In this document: positions 8,351-17,777 of the stretch, piece by piece | Layout: each line of letters starts with the position of its first letter | Position numbering within the stretch: the stretch's first letter is position 1 | Assembly: GCA_016792685.1 (NCBI GenBank) | Contig: JAEULQ010000005.1 | Location: 1 to 44,722 of the forward strand | DNA length: 44,722 bases | Origin: Tabrizicola sp. | GTDB taxonomy: Bacteria; Pseudomonadota; Alphaproteobacteria; Rhodobacterales; Rhodobacteraceae | Direction: 5' to 3' | Program-made: the position numbers and the translations under genes | The notes under the pieces: model-generated | Told to the model about the DNA's origin: nothing | Databases searched by the model: none | The model's input: the letters and a program-made list of their open reading frames with translations, nothing else

Positions 8351-8552
8351 CGTTTTTTTGCCTTGTTATTCTATCGCTTCACTGTCGCGTCGTGGTCGTT
8401 CTTCGTTAAGCCCTGTCTTGACCGTTCGGGACGGGTTTCCTGATTATGGATTGGGTCTGTGGGAGTTTCCAGCGCAAAAAGACGGATAGTGTTGACGGCG
8501 CAACGGATTGCAGAAAAGCGGCAGTTGGCTGGGTCCGCTGTCCACGCAGGCG

Positions 8553-10070
8553 TTAGCGGCGTCCCCTTCCGGGCAGGATCAGCGCCAGGAGGGCCAGGGT
8601 TTCCAGTCGTCCGACGACCATGGCGAGGCCAAGGATCAGCTTCACCAGACCGGAAAGCTCGGCATAGAGCACCGGCTCGGCCGCCCCAAGCTCGGCAAGC
8701 GGCCCTGTCGTCGTCAGCGCCGCGATCGCGAGAACCATGGCGGATTCGAAATCCTGCCCGGCGAGCAGAAGCAGGGCAACGACCACGGCGATGGAACTGG
8801 CAAAGAGCATGAAGAACACCCAGGCGAACTGGGCGCCTTCGCGCCGCAGCCGTCGCTGCTCGATCCCGCCATGTCCGATCGAGCTGGGGTGGATGATCTT
8901 TTCAAGCTCGCGCTCGCCATGGCGGAGGAGCGCGTAGACCCGCAAGAGCTTGACGCCACCGGCCGTCGTGGCCGTGCCGCCGCCGACTATGGCCAGACCG
9001 AGCAATGCAAGGCCCGGCGTTCCAATGCCGGACCACTCGGCTGCGGTGTTCCAGTCGGAAGAGATGTACCCGGTTGTCGTGAGGAAGGACGAGGCGGTGA
9101 AGAGGATACCCCAGAACGCCCGCAGAGCCTGGGCCAGATCGGTCTCCTCGGTCATTGCATTGGCGAGAAACCAGTGCCTGAAGAAGAGGATCCCGGTGAC
9201 CGCAAGCAGGATCAGCGCCGCCAGCCGCAGTTCGGGATCCTGCAAGAGCGGGCGGCGATTCTCGGCCAGCCGGATGCCGGGAAGCGCACGGCGGGTGATG
9301 GCGAAGGCGAAGCAGAGAAAGACAATGAACTCGCCGCCGATACCGACGGAGGCATCGGCAAAGGCCGTCTGACCACTGATCCCCGATGTGGAAAGCGTCC
9401 CCATGGCATGGATCACCGCCGCTGTCCCGCTTTCGCCAAGGATCAAGAGACTGCACCACAAGAGAACGGTCAACGCGGCATAGACCGGGAAGAGCTGCAG
9501 CGCAAAGCGGGTCAGGCGCTCGGACGGTTCGGCCGTGCGTGCGATCTGGGCTGCGCCGGAGGCTCCGCGACCCGGGACCCGGCCAGAGGCGACCTCGGTG
9601 CCGCCGAGGTTAAGCGGCGCCAGGATCGCATAGGCGCCAAGCAGCGTCAGAAAGCCGCCGAACCAGCCGACACTTGCCCGCCACAGGTGCACGGCATCGG
9701 CCAGGCGGTCGGGCTGATACACCGTGGCGCCGGTGGTGGTGAAGGCCGAGATCATTTCGAACCAGGCATTGATCAGGCTGGTATCGGGCAAGGCTTCGAC
9801 CAAAGGCAGGGCCAGGGCGACGGGCAGGATGGCATAGGCGAGGACAAGTGCCGACAGGTGGCTGCGCGTCGCGTCGCGGGGCGAATAGGCCGCCGTCGCG
9901 ATGCCAAGCATCACTGTGATCATCAGCAGGATCAGCGCGGAATACAGGAAATCGCGGGCATTTTCATGGTCATTGGCCGCCAGCGCAAAGAGCGCGGGAA
10001 ACAGGGCCAAAGCACCGCTCAGGCCCAGAAGGACGACCAGAAGCGGCAGTTCTGCCAGCCGGGTCAGCAT
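8553..10070 (-). CDS. trkH: Potassium transporter membrane subunit TrkH
   Basis: A 505-residue polytopic inner-membrane protein that forms the K+ pore of the Trk uptake system. Four pore-loop filters are visible: SAFTTTGATVY, GTLSTSGISG, SSFLTTTGYIS and AALTTTGPLA. Each carries the central glycine of the K+ filter, as in the TrkH/KtrB superfamily. Hydrophobic helices surround them, and between repeats 3 and 4 lies GGGTATTAGGVKLLRVYALL. Its ATG shares one base with the trkA stop (TGATG), which fits coupled synthesis with its regulatory partner. Confidence 0.96.
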   Translation of the reverse strand: MLTRLAELPLLVVLLGLSGALALFPALFALAANDHENARDFLYSALILLMITVMLGIATAAYSPRDATRSHLSALVLAYAILPVALALPLVEALPDTSLINAWFEMISAFTTTGATVYQPDRLADAVHLWRASVGWFGGFLTLLGAYAILAPLNLGGTEVASGRVPGRGASGAAQIARTAEPSERLTRFALQLFPVYAALTVLLWCSLLILGESGTAAVIHAMGTLSTSGISGQTAFADASVGIGGEFIVFLCFAFAITRRALPGIRLAENRRPLLQDPELRLAALILLAVTGILFFRHWFLANAMTEETDLAQALRAFWGILFTASSFLTTTGYISSDWNTAAEWSGIGTPGLALLGLAIVGGGTATTAGGVKLLRVYALLRHGERELEKIIHPSSIGHGGIEQRRLRREGAQFAWVFFMLFASSIAVVVALLLLAGQDFESAMVLAIAALTTTGPLAELGAAEPVLYAELSGLVKLILGLAMVVGRLETLALLALILPGRGRR

Positions 10071-11446
10071 CAGAAGAAGTCGATGGAGACTTGCAGGAGG
10101 CGCTCGACCTCGGGCACGTCCTTGGCCATGGCAAAGAGCGCGATGACGTCACCGGGTTCGATCCGGAGGTCTCCGGTAGGCTTTTGTACCTTGTCCCCCT
10201 TCATCACCGCGCCGACGAGCACGCCTTCGGGAAATTCGATGTCGCGGACGAGGCGACCGGCAAGGGGCGAGGTGGAAAGGACCTGGGCCTCGATCATCTC
10301 GGCCTCGGCGTCACCGATCGAATAGACCGCGCGCACGCGGCCGTGGCGGATGTGGCGCAGGATAGACGAGACGGTAGTAGCGCGGGGGTTGATATAGGCA
10401 TCGATGTCAAGCGGTGCCATCAGCGGCGCCAAAGTCGGATCGTTGACCAGCGCGATGGTCATCTGGCAACCCGCCTGCTTGGCACGGACGGCGACGAGGA
10501 GGTTCGTCTTGTCGTCATCGGTCACGGCAAGGATCGCATCGGCGCGGTCGACCGAGGCCTCCATCAGGAGGTCGATGTCCATGCCGTCGCCGTTCAGCAC
10601 GATGGTCCGTTCGAGTGCATCGGCGGCATGTTCGGCCGTGGCGCGGTCCTTCTCGATGATCTTGGCGCGGACCCGGTCGGTACGGGTTTCCAGGGCGCGG
10701 GCCACGGCAAGGCCCACGTTGCCGCCGCCGACGATCACGACGCGTTCCTGCTTTTTCGTTTTCTTGCCAAAGATTTCCAGCGCGCGGTTCACGTCCTCGA
10801 AGTGGGTGAAGGCGTAGATCTGGTCTTCGGCATAAAGCTGGTCACCGGGTTCGGGTGCAAAAAGGCGGCCCTCGCGCCGGATGCCCACGACGATGGCGCG
10901 GAGGGTGGAGAAGAGCTCGTTCAACTGGCGGAGGGGGGTGTTGAGGACCGGGCAATCCTCGGTCAGCTGGATGCCCAGCAACTGGGCGCGGCCGTTCATG
11001 AAGCTTTCGGTGTCGAAGGTCGCAGGCGCCGCCAGGCGCTGGAGCGCGGCCTCGGCGACCTCGCGTTCGGGGCTGATCACCACGTCGATGGCAAGGCCGT
11101 GCTGGTTGGTCAGGTTGCCATATAGCGGATCGAGGTAATTCTGCGCCCGGATGCGGGCGATCTTGCGGGTGATGTTGAAGACGGAATGGGCCACCTGGCA
11201 GGTGACCATGTTCACTTCGTCGGAATGGGTGGCGGCGATTAGCATGTCAGCGTCACGGGCGCCGGCCTTTTCCAACACATCCGGGTGGCTGGCAAAGCCC
11301 ACGACGCCCTGGACGTCAAGCGTATCGGTCGCGCGGCGGACGAGATCGGCGTTCATGTCGACAAGCGTGACGTCGTTCTTCTCGCCGGAAAGGTGGCGAG
11401 CAATCTGCCAGCCGACCTGACCCGCCCCGCAGATGATGACCTTCAT
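10070..11446 (-). CDS. trkA: Trk potassium uptake regulator TrkA (NAD-binding)
   Basis: A 458-residue cytoplasmic protein with two RCK (TrkA-N plus TrkA-C) halves. The first Rossmann motif is GAGQVGWQIARHL at residues 6-18, the second GGGNVGLAVARAL near 240. Each half ends in a TrkA-C domain; the second has GRLVRDIEFPEGVLVGAVMKGD. TrkA forms the gating ring on TrkH and senses nucleotide. ATG 11446 follows GGGGAA. It lies downstream of ntrX with a 105-base gap, so it can be part of the ntr transcript or have its own promoter; I see no convincing promoter there. Confidence 0.97.
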   Translation of the reverse strand: MKVIICGAGQVGWQIARHLSGEKNDVTLVDMNADLVRRATDTLDVQGVVGFASHPDVLEKAGARDADMLIAATHSDEVNMVTCQVAHSVFNITRKIARIRAQNYLDPLYGNLTNQHGLAIDVVISPEREVAEAALQRLAAPATFDTESFMNGRAQLLGIQLTEDCPVLNTPLRQLNELFSTLRAIVVGIRREGRLFAPEPGDQLYAEDQIYAFTHFEDVNRALEIFGKKTKKQERVVIVGGGNVGLAVARALETRTDRVRAKIIEKDRATAEHAADALERTIVLNGDGMDIDLLMEASVDRADAILAVTDDDKTNLLVAVRAKQAGCQMTIALVNDPTLAPLMAPLDIDAYINPRATTVSSILRHIRHGRVRAVYSIGDAEAEMIEAQVLSTSPLAGRLVRDIEFPEGVLVGAVMKGDKVQKPTGDLRIEPGDVIALFAMAKDVPEVERLLQVSIDFF

Positions 11447-11551
11447 CAGATTCCCCGCGACCCGTCGTCGGCCCTTGAATGTCAGATCGGGAGGGGGCGG
11501 TCAATTAGCACCGGTTGTCCTGGAGTACGCTGCGCGGAAGACTGGCCTTGA

Positions 11552-12943
11552 TTATTCTTCGAAATCGCTAAAGCCCCGTCCCCCGCGGGTCGACCCCACC
11601 ACGCCCAGGGATTTCAGCTTGCGGTGCAGCGCCGAACGTTCCATGCCGACGAAGCTGGCCGTGCGGCTGATGTTGCCGCCAAAGCGGTTGATCTGGGTCA
11701 GGAGATATTCCCGCTCGAAAAACTCGCGCGCTTCGCGCAGGGGAAGCGTTGCGATGGTCCCTGAGAGAGACAGCGGGCTTTCGGTTTCGGGCTTCGGCTC
11801 GTTTCCAGGGATCTCGTGGGTTTCGATCGGACCGTTGGTGTCGCCGAGGATCAGCACGCGCTCGATCACGTTGCGAAGCTGGCGGATGTTGCCGGGCCAG
11901 GGCAAGGTCTGCAGGACCGTGTTGGCTTCCTCTGACAAGGTACGGTTCGGCAGGCCTTGGGTCTTGTGGAACCAGTCGATGAAATGACGGGTCAGTTCCG
12001 GCACATCCTCGCGCCGTGCGGCAAGCGAGGGGACGGCGATCGGCACCACGTTCAGCCGGTCGTAAAGCTCTTGCCGGAAGCGACCAAGCCCGATTTCGGT
12101 GCGAAGGTCGCGGCAGGTCGAGGAGATGACCCGCAGATCGACACGCACCTTGTCGTTGCCGCCCGCGCGGGTGAATTGCTGCTCGGTCAGGACGCGCAGG
12201 ATTTTCGACTGGGTGCCAAGCGGCATGTCGGCCACTTCGTCGAAATAGACAATCCCGCCATGGGCTTGCTCCAGAAGGCCCTGTTCGACCCCACGCTCGG
12301 GGGTTTCGCGGCCGAAGAGCACCTCTTCCATCCGCTCGGGCTCGATCGAGGCGGAGGAGACGGTGATGAAGGGGGCCGAGGCGCGGTTCGAGTGCATGTG
12401 GATGTAGCGCGCGGCCATTTCCTTGCCGGTGCCGGGCTCGCCCGTCAGCATTACCCGCGCGTTCGACTTCGTGACCTTGTCGAGGTTCGCCTTCAGCGTC
12501 TTGAAGGCGATCGAGGAGCCGACCATCTCGGCCGAAGTCACGTCGCGGCGGCGGAGTTCCTGATTTTCGCGGCGCAGGCGCGAGGTTTCCATGGCACGGG
12601 CGACGACGACCATCAACTGATCGATGTTGAAGGGCTTTTCGATGAAGTCATAGGCGCCCTGCTTGATCGCGGCGACGGCGATCTCAATGTTTCCGTGACC
12701 CGAGATAATCACGACCGGAATGTCAGGATTGTCGCGCTTTACCGTCTTCAGGATATCGATCCCGTCCATCCGGCTGTCCTTGAGCCAGATGTCCAGGATC
12801 ATCAGCGCGGGCGGTTCGGAATTGATTTCGGCCAGACAGTCATCCGAGTTCGCCGCCAGGCGCACGGTGTAGCCCTCGTCGCGCAGGATATCGCCGATCA
12901 GTTCGCGGATGTCCTGCTCATCGTCCACAATCAGAATGCTCAT
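11552..12943 (-). CDS. ntrX: Nitrogen regulation response regulator NtrX
   Basis: A 463-residue response regulator: receiver domain (phospho-acceptor Asp51 in MILDIWLKD, Lys103 in IEKPF), AAA+ domain with Walker A GEPGTGKE at 168-175 and Walker B GGIVYFDE at 229-236, and a C-terminal Fis-type helix-turn-helix (NISRTASFVGMERSALHRKL). Where sigma-54 activators have GAFTGA, this protein has only FGRETPERGVEQGLLEQA, so direct sigma-54 activation is unlikely. It is the partner of NtrY, involved in nitrogen, redox and envelope control in alphaproteobacteria. ATG 12943 has AAGGAGG 8 bases upstream, four bases after the ntrY stop. Confidence 0.96.
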   Translation of the reverse strand: MSILIVDDEQDIRELIGDILRDEGYTVRLAANSDDCLAEINSEPPALMILDIWLKDSRMDGIDILKTVKRDNPDIPVVIISGHGNIEIAVAAIKQGAYDFIEKPFNIDQLMVVVARAMETSRLRRENQELRRRDVTSAEMVGSSIAFKTLKANLDKVTKSNARVMLTGEPGTGKEMAARYIHMHSNRASAPFITVSSASIEPERMEEVLFGRETPERGVEQGLLEQAHGGIVYFDEVADMPLGTQSKILRVLTEQQFTRAGGNDKVRVDLRVISSTCRDLRTEIGLGRFRQELYDRLNVVPIAVPSLAARREDVPELTRHFIDWFHKTQGLPNRTLSEEANTVLQTLPWPGNIRQLRNVIERVLILGDTNGPIETHEIPGNEPKPETESPLSLSGTIATLPLREAREFFEREYLLTQINRFGGNISRTASFVGMERSALHRKLKSLGVVGSTRGGRGFSDFEE

Positions 12944-12947
12944 CGTC

Positions 12948-15299
12948 TCAACCTCCTTGCCCCGGGGCCAGGCCCAGGGGGACATGGGTACGCGGGCGTT
13001 TGCGGGGGGCCCGGGGCAGGCGGACCTCGGCCATGGCGCCGGGATGGTCGCAGCCCTCGAAGACCGGGGCATCGAGAAGCGCAAGCGTGCCGCCGTGTTC
13101 CTCGATGATCTTCTTCACGATGGGCAGGCCGAGGCCGGTGCCCTTCTCGCGGGTGGTGACATAGGGTTCAAAAAGCCGCGCCCGGTCGGGCGGAAGGCCG
13201 GTTCCATTGTCGGCAATGGTGATCACGGCCTCGGCTTCTTCGACCGCAAGACCGACCCGTATCTCGGGGACAAAACCAGCTGGCTTTGCCTTTTCCTGAT
13301 AAGAGTCAATCGCTTCCCCTGCGTTCTTCATGAGATTCGTCAAAGCCTGACCGATCATGGTGGCATCAAGCTCCAGCATCAGCGGGTCAGCGGGAATGGT
13401 CTTGACGAAACGGACCGAAGGTTGCCCGTTTTCCTGCAGCAGCACCGCCCCCTTGAGGAGCGCGGCCAGGTCGCAATCGCGGCGGTCGGGCTCGGGCATC
13501 CGGGCGAATTTGGAGAATTCATCGACGATCCGGCGCAGGTCATTCGTCTGGCGGACGATGACATCGGTATACTGCTCAAGATCCTCATGGTCGCGGACCT
13601 GGGACGAGAACTTGCGCTTGATCCGTTCCGCCGACAGCTGGATCGGGGTTAGCGGGTTCTTGATTTCATGCGCAATGCGTCTGGCGACGTCACCCCAGGC
13701 GGCCATCCGCTGCGCTGAAACAAGGTCGGTGACATCGTCGAAGGCCACGACATAGCCTTCAAGCCTGCCCTGATCGCTGCGCCGCACGCTCATGCGGACG
13801 AGCAGACTTTCCAGCTTGCCCTTGCGGGTCAGGCGGACCTCTTCCTGGACCGCCGTCCCCCCGCCTTCGCGCAGACGGTCGAAGAGGGCGGCGAATTCGG
13901 GCACAGCGGCGGAAAGCGGAATGTCGGACTGGCCGTCGGAGAAGTCGAGCAGACGCTCGGCAGCCCGGTTGACGAAATCGATGTCGCCATCGCCGTCGAG
14001 CCCGATAACCCCTGCAGTGACGTTGGACAGGACCGAGTCGAACAGCCGGCGCCGGGATTCGGTCTGGCGGTGGCTGTCCATCAGGGCATCGCGCTGACCT
14101 TTCAGCTGGCGCGTCATCTGGTTGAAGAGCCGGCCGAGCGAGGCGATTTCGTCGTCGCCCTCCTCTTCGGTGACCTGAACGTCGAGATCCCCGCCTCCTA
14201 CCCTTTCCGCCGCCCCGGCAAGCCTACCCACCGGGCGTGACAGACGCTCGGCGAACCAAAGGCCAAGCCAGACAGCGGCAAGGATCAGGATCAGCGCGAA
14301 ACCGAGGTAGATGAGACCGAAGTTGAACAGGACCCGGCCACGTTCGCTTTCAAGCTGGTTGTAAAGCTGGACGGTTTCCTGGGTTTCGTCCAGGAGTGAC
14401 AGGATCGAGCCGTCCACCTCGCGCGTCACATAGAGATAGCGATCGGCGTAGGCATCAAGGAAGATCAGCGCCCGGAATTCATTGTTCGACCAGTCCGGGA
14501 TCAAGACGGTGTTGCCGTCGCGGGCGAGCTTCAGATGCTCTTCGGTCAGGGGTTCGAAATCAAAGAGATACGACCGCTCGCCGCGGGTCTTGAGCTTGCC
14601 CGTCCCGTCGACCAGAAAGGCCTCTTTCAGCCCGCGCTGGATCACCTGCTGCGCCTGCGACAGGAGCGGGCGCAACTGGTCGTCGCGCAAGAACGGGGCC
14701 TTGCGACGTGCATCGTTCAGATAGCCTGCAAGGGTCACGACATCGGCGGCCAGATCATCGCGTTGCACGGCCTCATAGGCCTGGGCGGCCGAGAGCGAAG
14801 AGCCCACCACCGAACGCACGCGGTCGGAGAACCAGCCTTCAAGACCGATGTTGATCGAAAGGACCGCGAAGACCGCCACTAGAACGGTCGGAACCAGGGC
14901 GATCAGCATGAAAACGCCCGACAGCCGCATGTGCAGACGCGACCCGGCCGAACGAGAGCGCCGGTCGGCCACCAGCCGGGCGACGCGGGCCAGGACCAGC
15001 GCCGCGATGACCAGGACATAGATCAGGTCGGACAGAAGGATCAGCCGCAGGGCCGGTGAGGTCGCACCCTGGCTGAACGGGCCAAGCGCCAGGAAAGTCA
15101 GAACGGCAAGGACAGGACCCAAGAAGACGATGCCAAGCGTGATTGCCGTCTGCACTCGGCGTTGCCGGCGCAGGCGCGAAACTCTGGCCCAGACATCCCT
15201 GTGTACTGCGCGATCCAACCGAATCTGCCCGTTAATCGGGGTTTTCCTACCCACAGCAACTATATCTTGATGCGCGGGCAGGTGAAACCCAAAAGACAC
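12948..15299 (-). CDS. ntrY: Nitrogen regulation sensor histidine kinase NtrY
   Basis: A membrane sensor kinase, 783 residues from GTG 15299. Order: three N-terminal transmembrane helices, a periplasmic region of about 190 residues, a fourth helix (FGLIYLGFALILILAAVWLGL), HAMP, PAS (AGVIGLDGDGDIDFVNRAAERLL), HisKA with His544 in [15 protein letters not shown], and HATPase with DNGTGLPPDRARLF and GTGLGLPIVKKI boxes. It phosphorylates NtrX. The start is not certain: GTG 15299 lacks a clear ribosome site, and an in-frame GTG at 15254 is an alternative. It begins 16 bases after ntrC ends. Confidence 0.95.
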   Translation of the reverse strand: MSFGFHLPAHQDIVAVGRKTPINGQIRLDRAVHRDVWARVSRLRRQRRVQTAITLGIVFLGPVLAVLTFLALGPFSQGATSPALRLILLSDLIYVLVIAALVLARVARLVADRRSRSAGSRLHMRLSGVFMLIALVPTVLVAVFAVLSINIGLEGWFSDRVRSVVGSSLSAAQAYEAVQRDDLAADVVTLAGYLNDARRKAPFLRDDQLRPLLSQAQQVIQRGLKEAFLVDGTGKLKTRGERSYLFDFEPLTEEHLKLARDGNTVLIPDWSNNEFRALIFLDAYADRYLYVTREVDGSILSLLDETQETVQLYNQLESERGRVLFNFGLIYLGFALILILAAVWLGLWFAERLSRPVGRLAGAAERVGGGDLDVQVTEEEGDDEIASLGRLFNQMTRQLKGQRDALMDSHRQTESRRRLFDSVLSNVTAGVIGLDGDGDIDFVNRAAERLLDFSDGQSDIPLSAAVPEFAALFDRLREGGGTAVQEEVRLTRKGKLESLLVRMSVRRSDQGRLEGYVVAFDDVTDLVSAQRMAAWGDVARRIAHEIKNPLTPIQLSAERIKRKFSSQVRDHEDLEQYTDVIVRQTNDLRRIVDEFSKFARMPEPDRRDCDLAALLKGAVLLQENGQPSVRFVKTIPADPLMLELDATMIGQALTNLMKNAGEAIDSYQEKAKPAGFVPEIRVGLAVEEAEAVITIADNGTGLPPDRARLFEPYVTTREKGTGLGLPIVKKIIEEHGGTLALLDAPVFEGCDHPGAMAEVRLPRAPRKRPRTHVPLGLAPGQGG

Positions 15300-15315
15300 A
15301 GGACCCGTGGCGGCT

Positions 15316-16680
15316 TTACATCAACTTACGGCGACGAGAGACCCGGATGTCGAGGTCTGTGATCTTCTTGCGCAGAGTGTTGCGGTTAATTCCCAGAAGA
15401 TCCGCGCATTTGGCCTGGTTGCCTGCGGTGGCATCAAGCGCGATCTCGATCAGTGGCAGTTCGACTTCGCGCAGGACGCGCTGGTAGACGCCCGGAGGTG
15501 GCAACTGCCCCCCGTGCAGGTCGAAATACCGCTTCAGGTGACGGGCCACAGAAGCCGAAAGCTTGTCACCCTCGCCGACCCCGGTCAGTGGTTCGGGGCT
15601 GGGCTGCTGGCCGAGAACCTGCTCGACTTCGGTCCGGGCAATATCGGTTTCCGTCGCAGTGACGAGGAGCCTGCGGATCGTGTTTTCCAGCTGGCGCACG
15701 TTTCCGGGCCAGGAATAGGTCCGGATCAGATCGATCGCCCCCTGCGAGAGACGGCGGATCGTGCCAAGCTCGCGCTCGCCCTTTGCCAGGAAATGGTCTG
15801 CAAGAAGGGGGATGTCCTCCACCCGTTCGCGCAAGGCGGGGACGTGCAGCGTAACCCCGCCAAGCCGGTAGTAGAGATCCTGGCGGAACCGGCCGGCCTC
15901 CATCCGCCCCGAAAGATCGGTCTGGCTTGTGGCCATGACGCGCGGGGCCTTGTCGCCGAGGATGTCGAGCATGCGGACGACGCGTGCCTGGGTGTCGGCA
16001 TCGTAATCCGCGACCTCGTCAAACACGATCGAACCACCCCGGGCCTTGGCAAGAAGCGTCGCCGGCCCGTCAATGCCCTGCAGGTCTGCCGCCTGGGCGA
16101 CAACGAAGGGCAGCGTCCTGCGGTCCGAGAAATCGTGGATCGCGCGGGAAATGAGCGATTTCCCGGTGCCGCTTTCGCCGGTGATCAGGACCGCGAGTTC
16201 GGTGTTCATCACCCGCGCCACCAGCCGGTAAAGCGCCTGCATCGCAGGCGTGCGGCCCACGAGCGGCAGGTCATCCCCTGCTTCACGTGGGGCAACGGGG
16301 GTTTTCGGTGCGCGCCGCTTCTGGTCCAGCGCCTTGGCGGAACGCTTCATCAGGTCAGGCAGATCGAAGGGCTTCGGCAGGTAGTCGAACGCTTCGGCCT
16401 CGGCGGCCTGGATCGCGGTCATGATCGTGTTCTGTGCCGAAATCACGATCACCGGCAGGCCCGGGCGAAGCTTGGCAATCCGGGGAAGCGCATCGAGGCC
16501 GTTTCCGTCGGGCATGATCACGTCCGAGATCACCAGATCGCCCTTCCCTTCCTCGACCCAGCGCATCAGCGTCATGAGCGATGAAGTCGCGTGGACCTTG
16601 CAGCCCGCACGGGTCAGGGCCTGGGTCAGGACCGTGCGGATCGTGCGGTCGTCATCGGCGACGAGAACGGTGCCATCCAT
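15316..16680 (-). CDS. ntrC: Nitrogen response regulator NtrC (Rhodobacter type, no GAFTGA)
   Basis: A 454-residue regulator: receiver with Asp53 ([10 protein letters not shown]) and Lys103 (LPKPF), AAA+ domain with Walker A GESGTGKS at 168-175 and Walker [12 protein letters not shown] at 215-225, arginine-finger region [11 protein letters not shown], and a Fis-type helix-turn-helix near the end ([20 protein letters not shown]). Residues 193-214 are short and contain no GAFTGA loop. In Rhodobacter capsulatus a similarly altered NtrC is known to activate sigma-70 promoters rather than sigma-54 ones; I infer the same here. The start overlaps the ntrB stop by one base (TGATG) and has AAGGA upstream within ntrB. 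Confidence 0.97.
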   Translation of the reverse strand: MDGTVLVADDDRTIRTVLTQALTRAGCKVHATSSLMTLMRWVEEGKGDLVISDVIMPDGNGLDALPRIAKLRPGLPVIVISAQNTIMTAIQAAEAEAFDYLPKPFDLPDLMKRSAKALDQKRRAPKTPVAPREAGDDLPLVGRTPAMQALYRLVARVMNTELAVLITGESGTGKSLISRAIHDFSDRRTLPFVVAQAADLQGIDGPATLLAKARGGSIVFDEVADYDADTQARVVRMLDILGDKAPRVMATSQTDLSGRMEAGRFRQDLYYRLGGVTLHVPALRERVEDIPLLADHFLAKGERELGTIRRLSQGAIDLIRTYSWPGNVRQLENTIRRLLVTATETDIARTEVEQVLGQQPSPEPLTGVGEGDKLSASVARHLKRYFDLHGGQLPPPGVYQRVLREVELPLIEIALDATAGNQAKCADLLGINRNTLRKKITDLDIRVSRRRKLM

Positions 16681-17777
16681 CAGCGGGAGTCCTTCTTTCT
16701 TTCGCGCGGCGCCATGGGCAGCGACACGCGGAACACGGTTCGACCGGGGGCGGAATCGACAGTGATCCAGCCTTCATGGTCGGAGATGATCTTCGAGACG
16801 AGCGCGAGGCCGAGCCCGGTCCCGTTCTCACGGCCCGAAACAAAGGGCTCGAAGATATTGGCGGCGATCTCGGGCTTGATACCGGGGCCGTCGTCGATGA
16901 TCTCGACCTGCAAGGGGAGCGCGGCAGAGATCCCGTCCTTGCGGCGGAGCCGAAGCGAGAGGTCGTAGAAGGTATGAAGCCGGATCGTGCCGCCGCCAGG
17001 ACAGGCTTCGGCGGCATTCTTGATCAGGTTCAGGAACACCTGCATCAGCTGGTCGCTGTCGGCAAAAGTAGGCGGGAGCGAGGGGTCGTAATCCTCGGTG
17101 ATGGTCATGTGGGCGGCGAAACCCACCAGCGCCGAGCGGCGGGCGCGATCAAGCGCGTCGTGGATGTTGACGGGTTTGCGGTCAGGGGGGCGAAGGTTGC
17201 CGAACTGTTCGACCTGTTCGAGAAGCTTCACGATGCGTCGGGTTTCCTCGACGATGAGATCCGTCATCTCCTGATCTTCAGGGGAGAGGTTCATGCTGAG
17301 GAGCTGCGCCGCGCCGGAAATCCCGGCGAGCGGGTTCTTGATCTCGTGGGCCAGCATTTCGGCCATGCCGATGGCCGAACGGGCGGCAGTCTTGGCGCCC
17401 ATGGACCGGCCCATCCGGTCGGCGAGTTCGCGGGGGGACAGGATCAGCATGACGATGCCCGGGTTGTCATGCATCGGCGCAAGGTGGATCGTGCATTGCA
17501 CCGGCGGGCGTTCGCCGGTGGTCACGTCAACATCGTTGATGTTCAGCGGCGATTGGTTGGCACGGACCCTGGCCAGCGCCTCTTCCATCGGTGCTTCGAT
17601 GGACAGGCGATCAAAGACAGGCTGGCCGCGCAGGGCCTTTTGCGAGGCGTTGAGGAAGGTCTCGGCGGCCGGGTTGACCTCGAGGATGGTTGCGGCCTGA
17701 TCGATGAGCAGCGTCGGGAACGGAAGCGATGCCCAGATGACACCCGGCACCGGATAGGGCGCGCGATAGGGGGTCAT
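16680..17777 (-). CDS. ntrB: Nitrogen regulation histidine kinase/phosphatase NtrB
   Basis: A 365-residue soluble kinase. A PAS domain covers residues about 10-115 ([19 protein letters not shown]). HisKA has the phosphorylated His144 in [20 protein letters not shown]. HATPase motifs are [17 protein letters not shown] and [12 protein letters not shown]. No membrane segment is present, as expected for NtrB, which responds to PII proteins and controls NtrC phosphorylation. Its ATG overlaps the dusB stop (ATGA, 4 bases) and its stop overlaps the ntrC start, so dusB, ntrB and ntrC form one coupled unit. Confidence 0.97.
   Translation of the reverse strand: MTPYRAPYPVPGVIWASLPFPTLLIDQAATILEVNPAAETFLNASQKALRGQPVFDRLSIEAPMEEALARVRANQSPLNINDVDVTTGERPPVQCTIHLAPMHDNPGIVMLILSPRELADRMGRSMGAKTAARSAIGMAEMLAHEIKNPLAGISGAAQLLSMNLSPEDQEMTDLIVEETRRIVKLLEQVEQFGNLRPPDRKPVNIHDALDRARRSALVGFAAHMTITEDYDPSLPPTFADSDQLMQVFLNLIKNAAEACPGGGTIRLHTFYDLSLRLRRKDGISAALPLQVEIIDDGPGIKPEIAANIFEPFVSGRENGTGLGLALVSKIISDHEGWITVDSAPGRTVFRVSLPMAPRERKKDSR

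Noticed and set aside
8508-10325. A 605-codon open frame on the plus strand across trkH
   Set aside because: It is antisense to trkH, rich in Gln, Arg and Gly as GC-rich shadow frames are, and has no recognisable domain.
15307-16584. A 425-codon plus-strand frame opposite ntrC
   Set aside because: ntrC motifs explain the region fully; the opposite frame has no domain or ribosome site.
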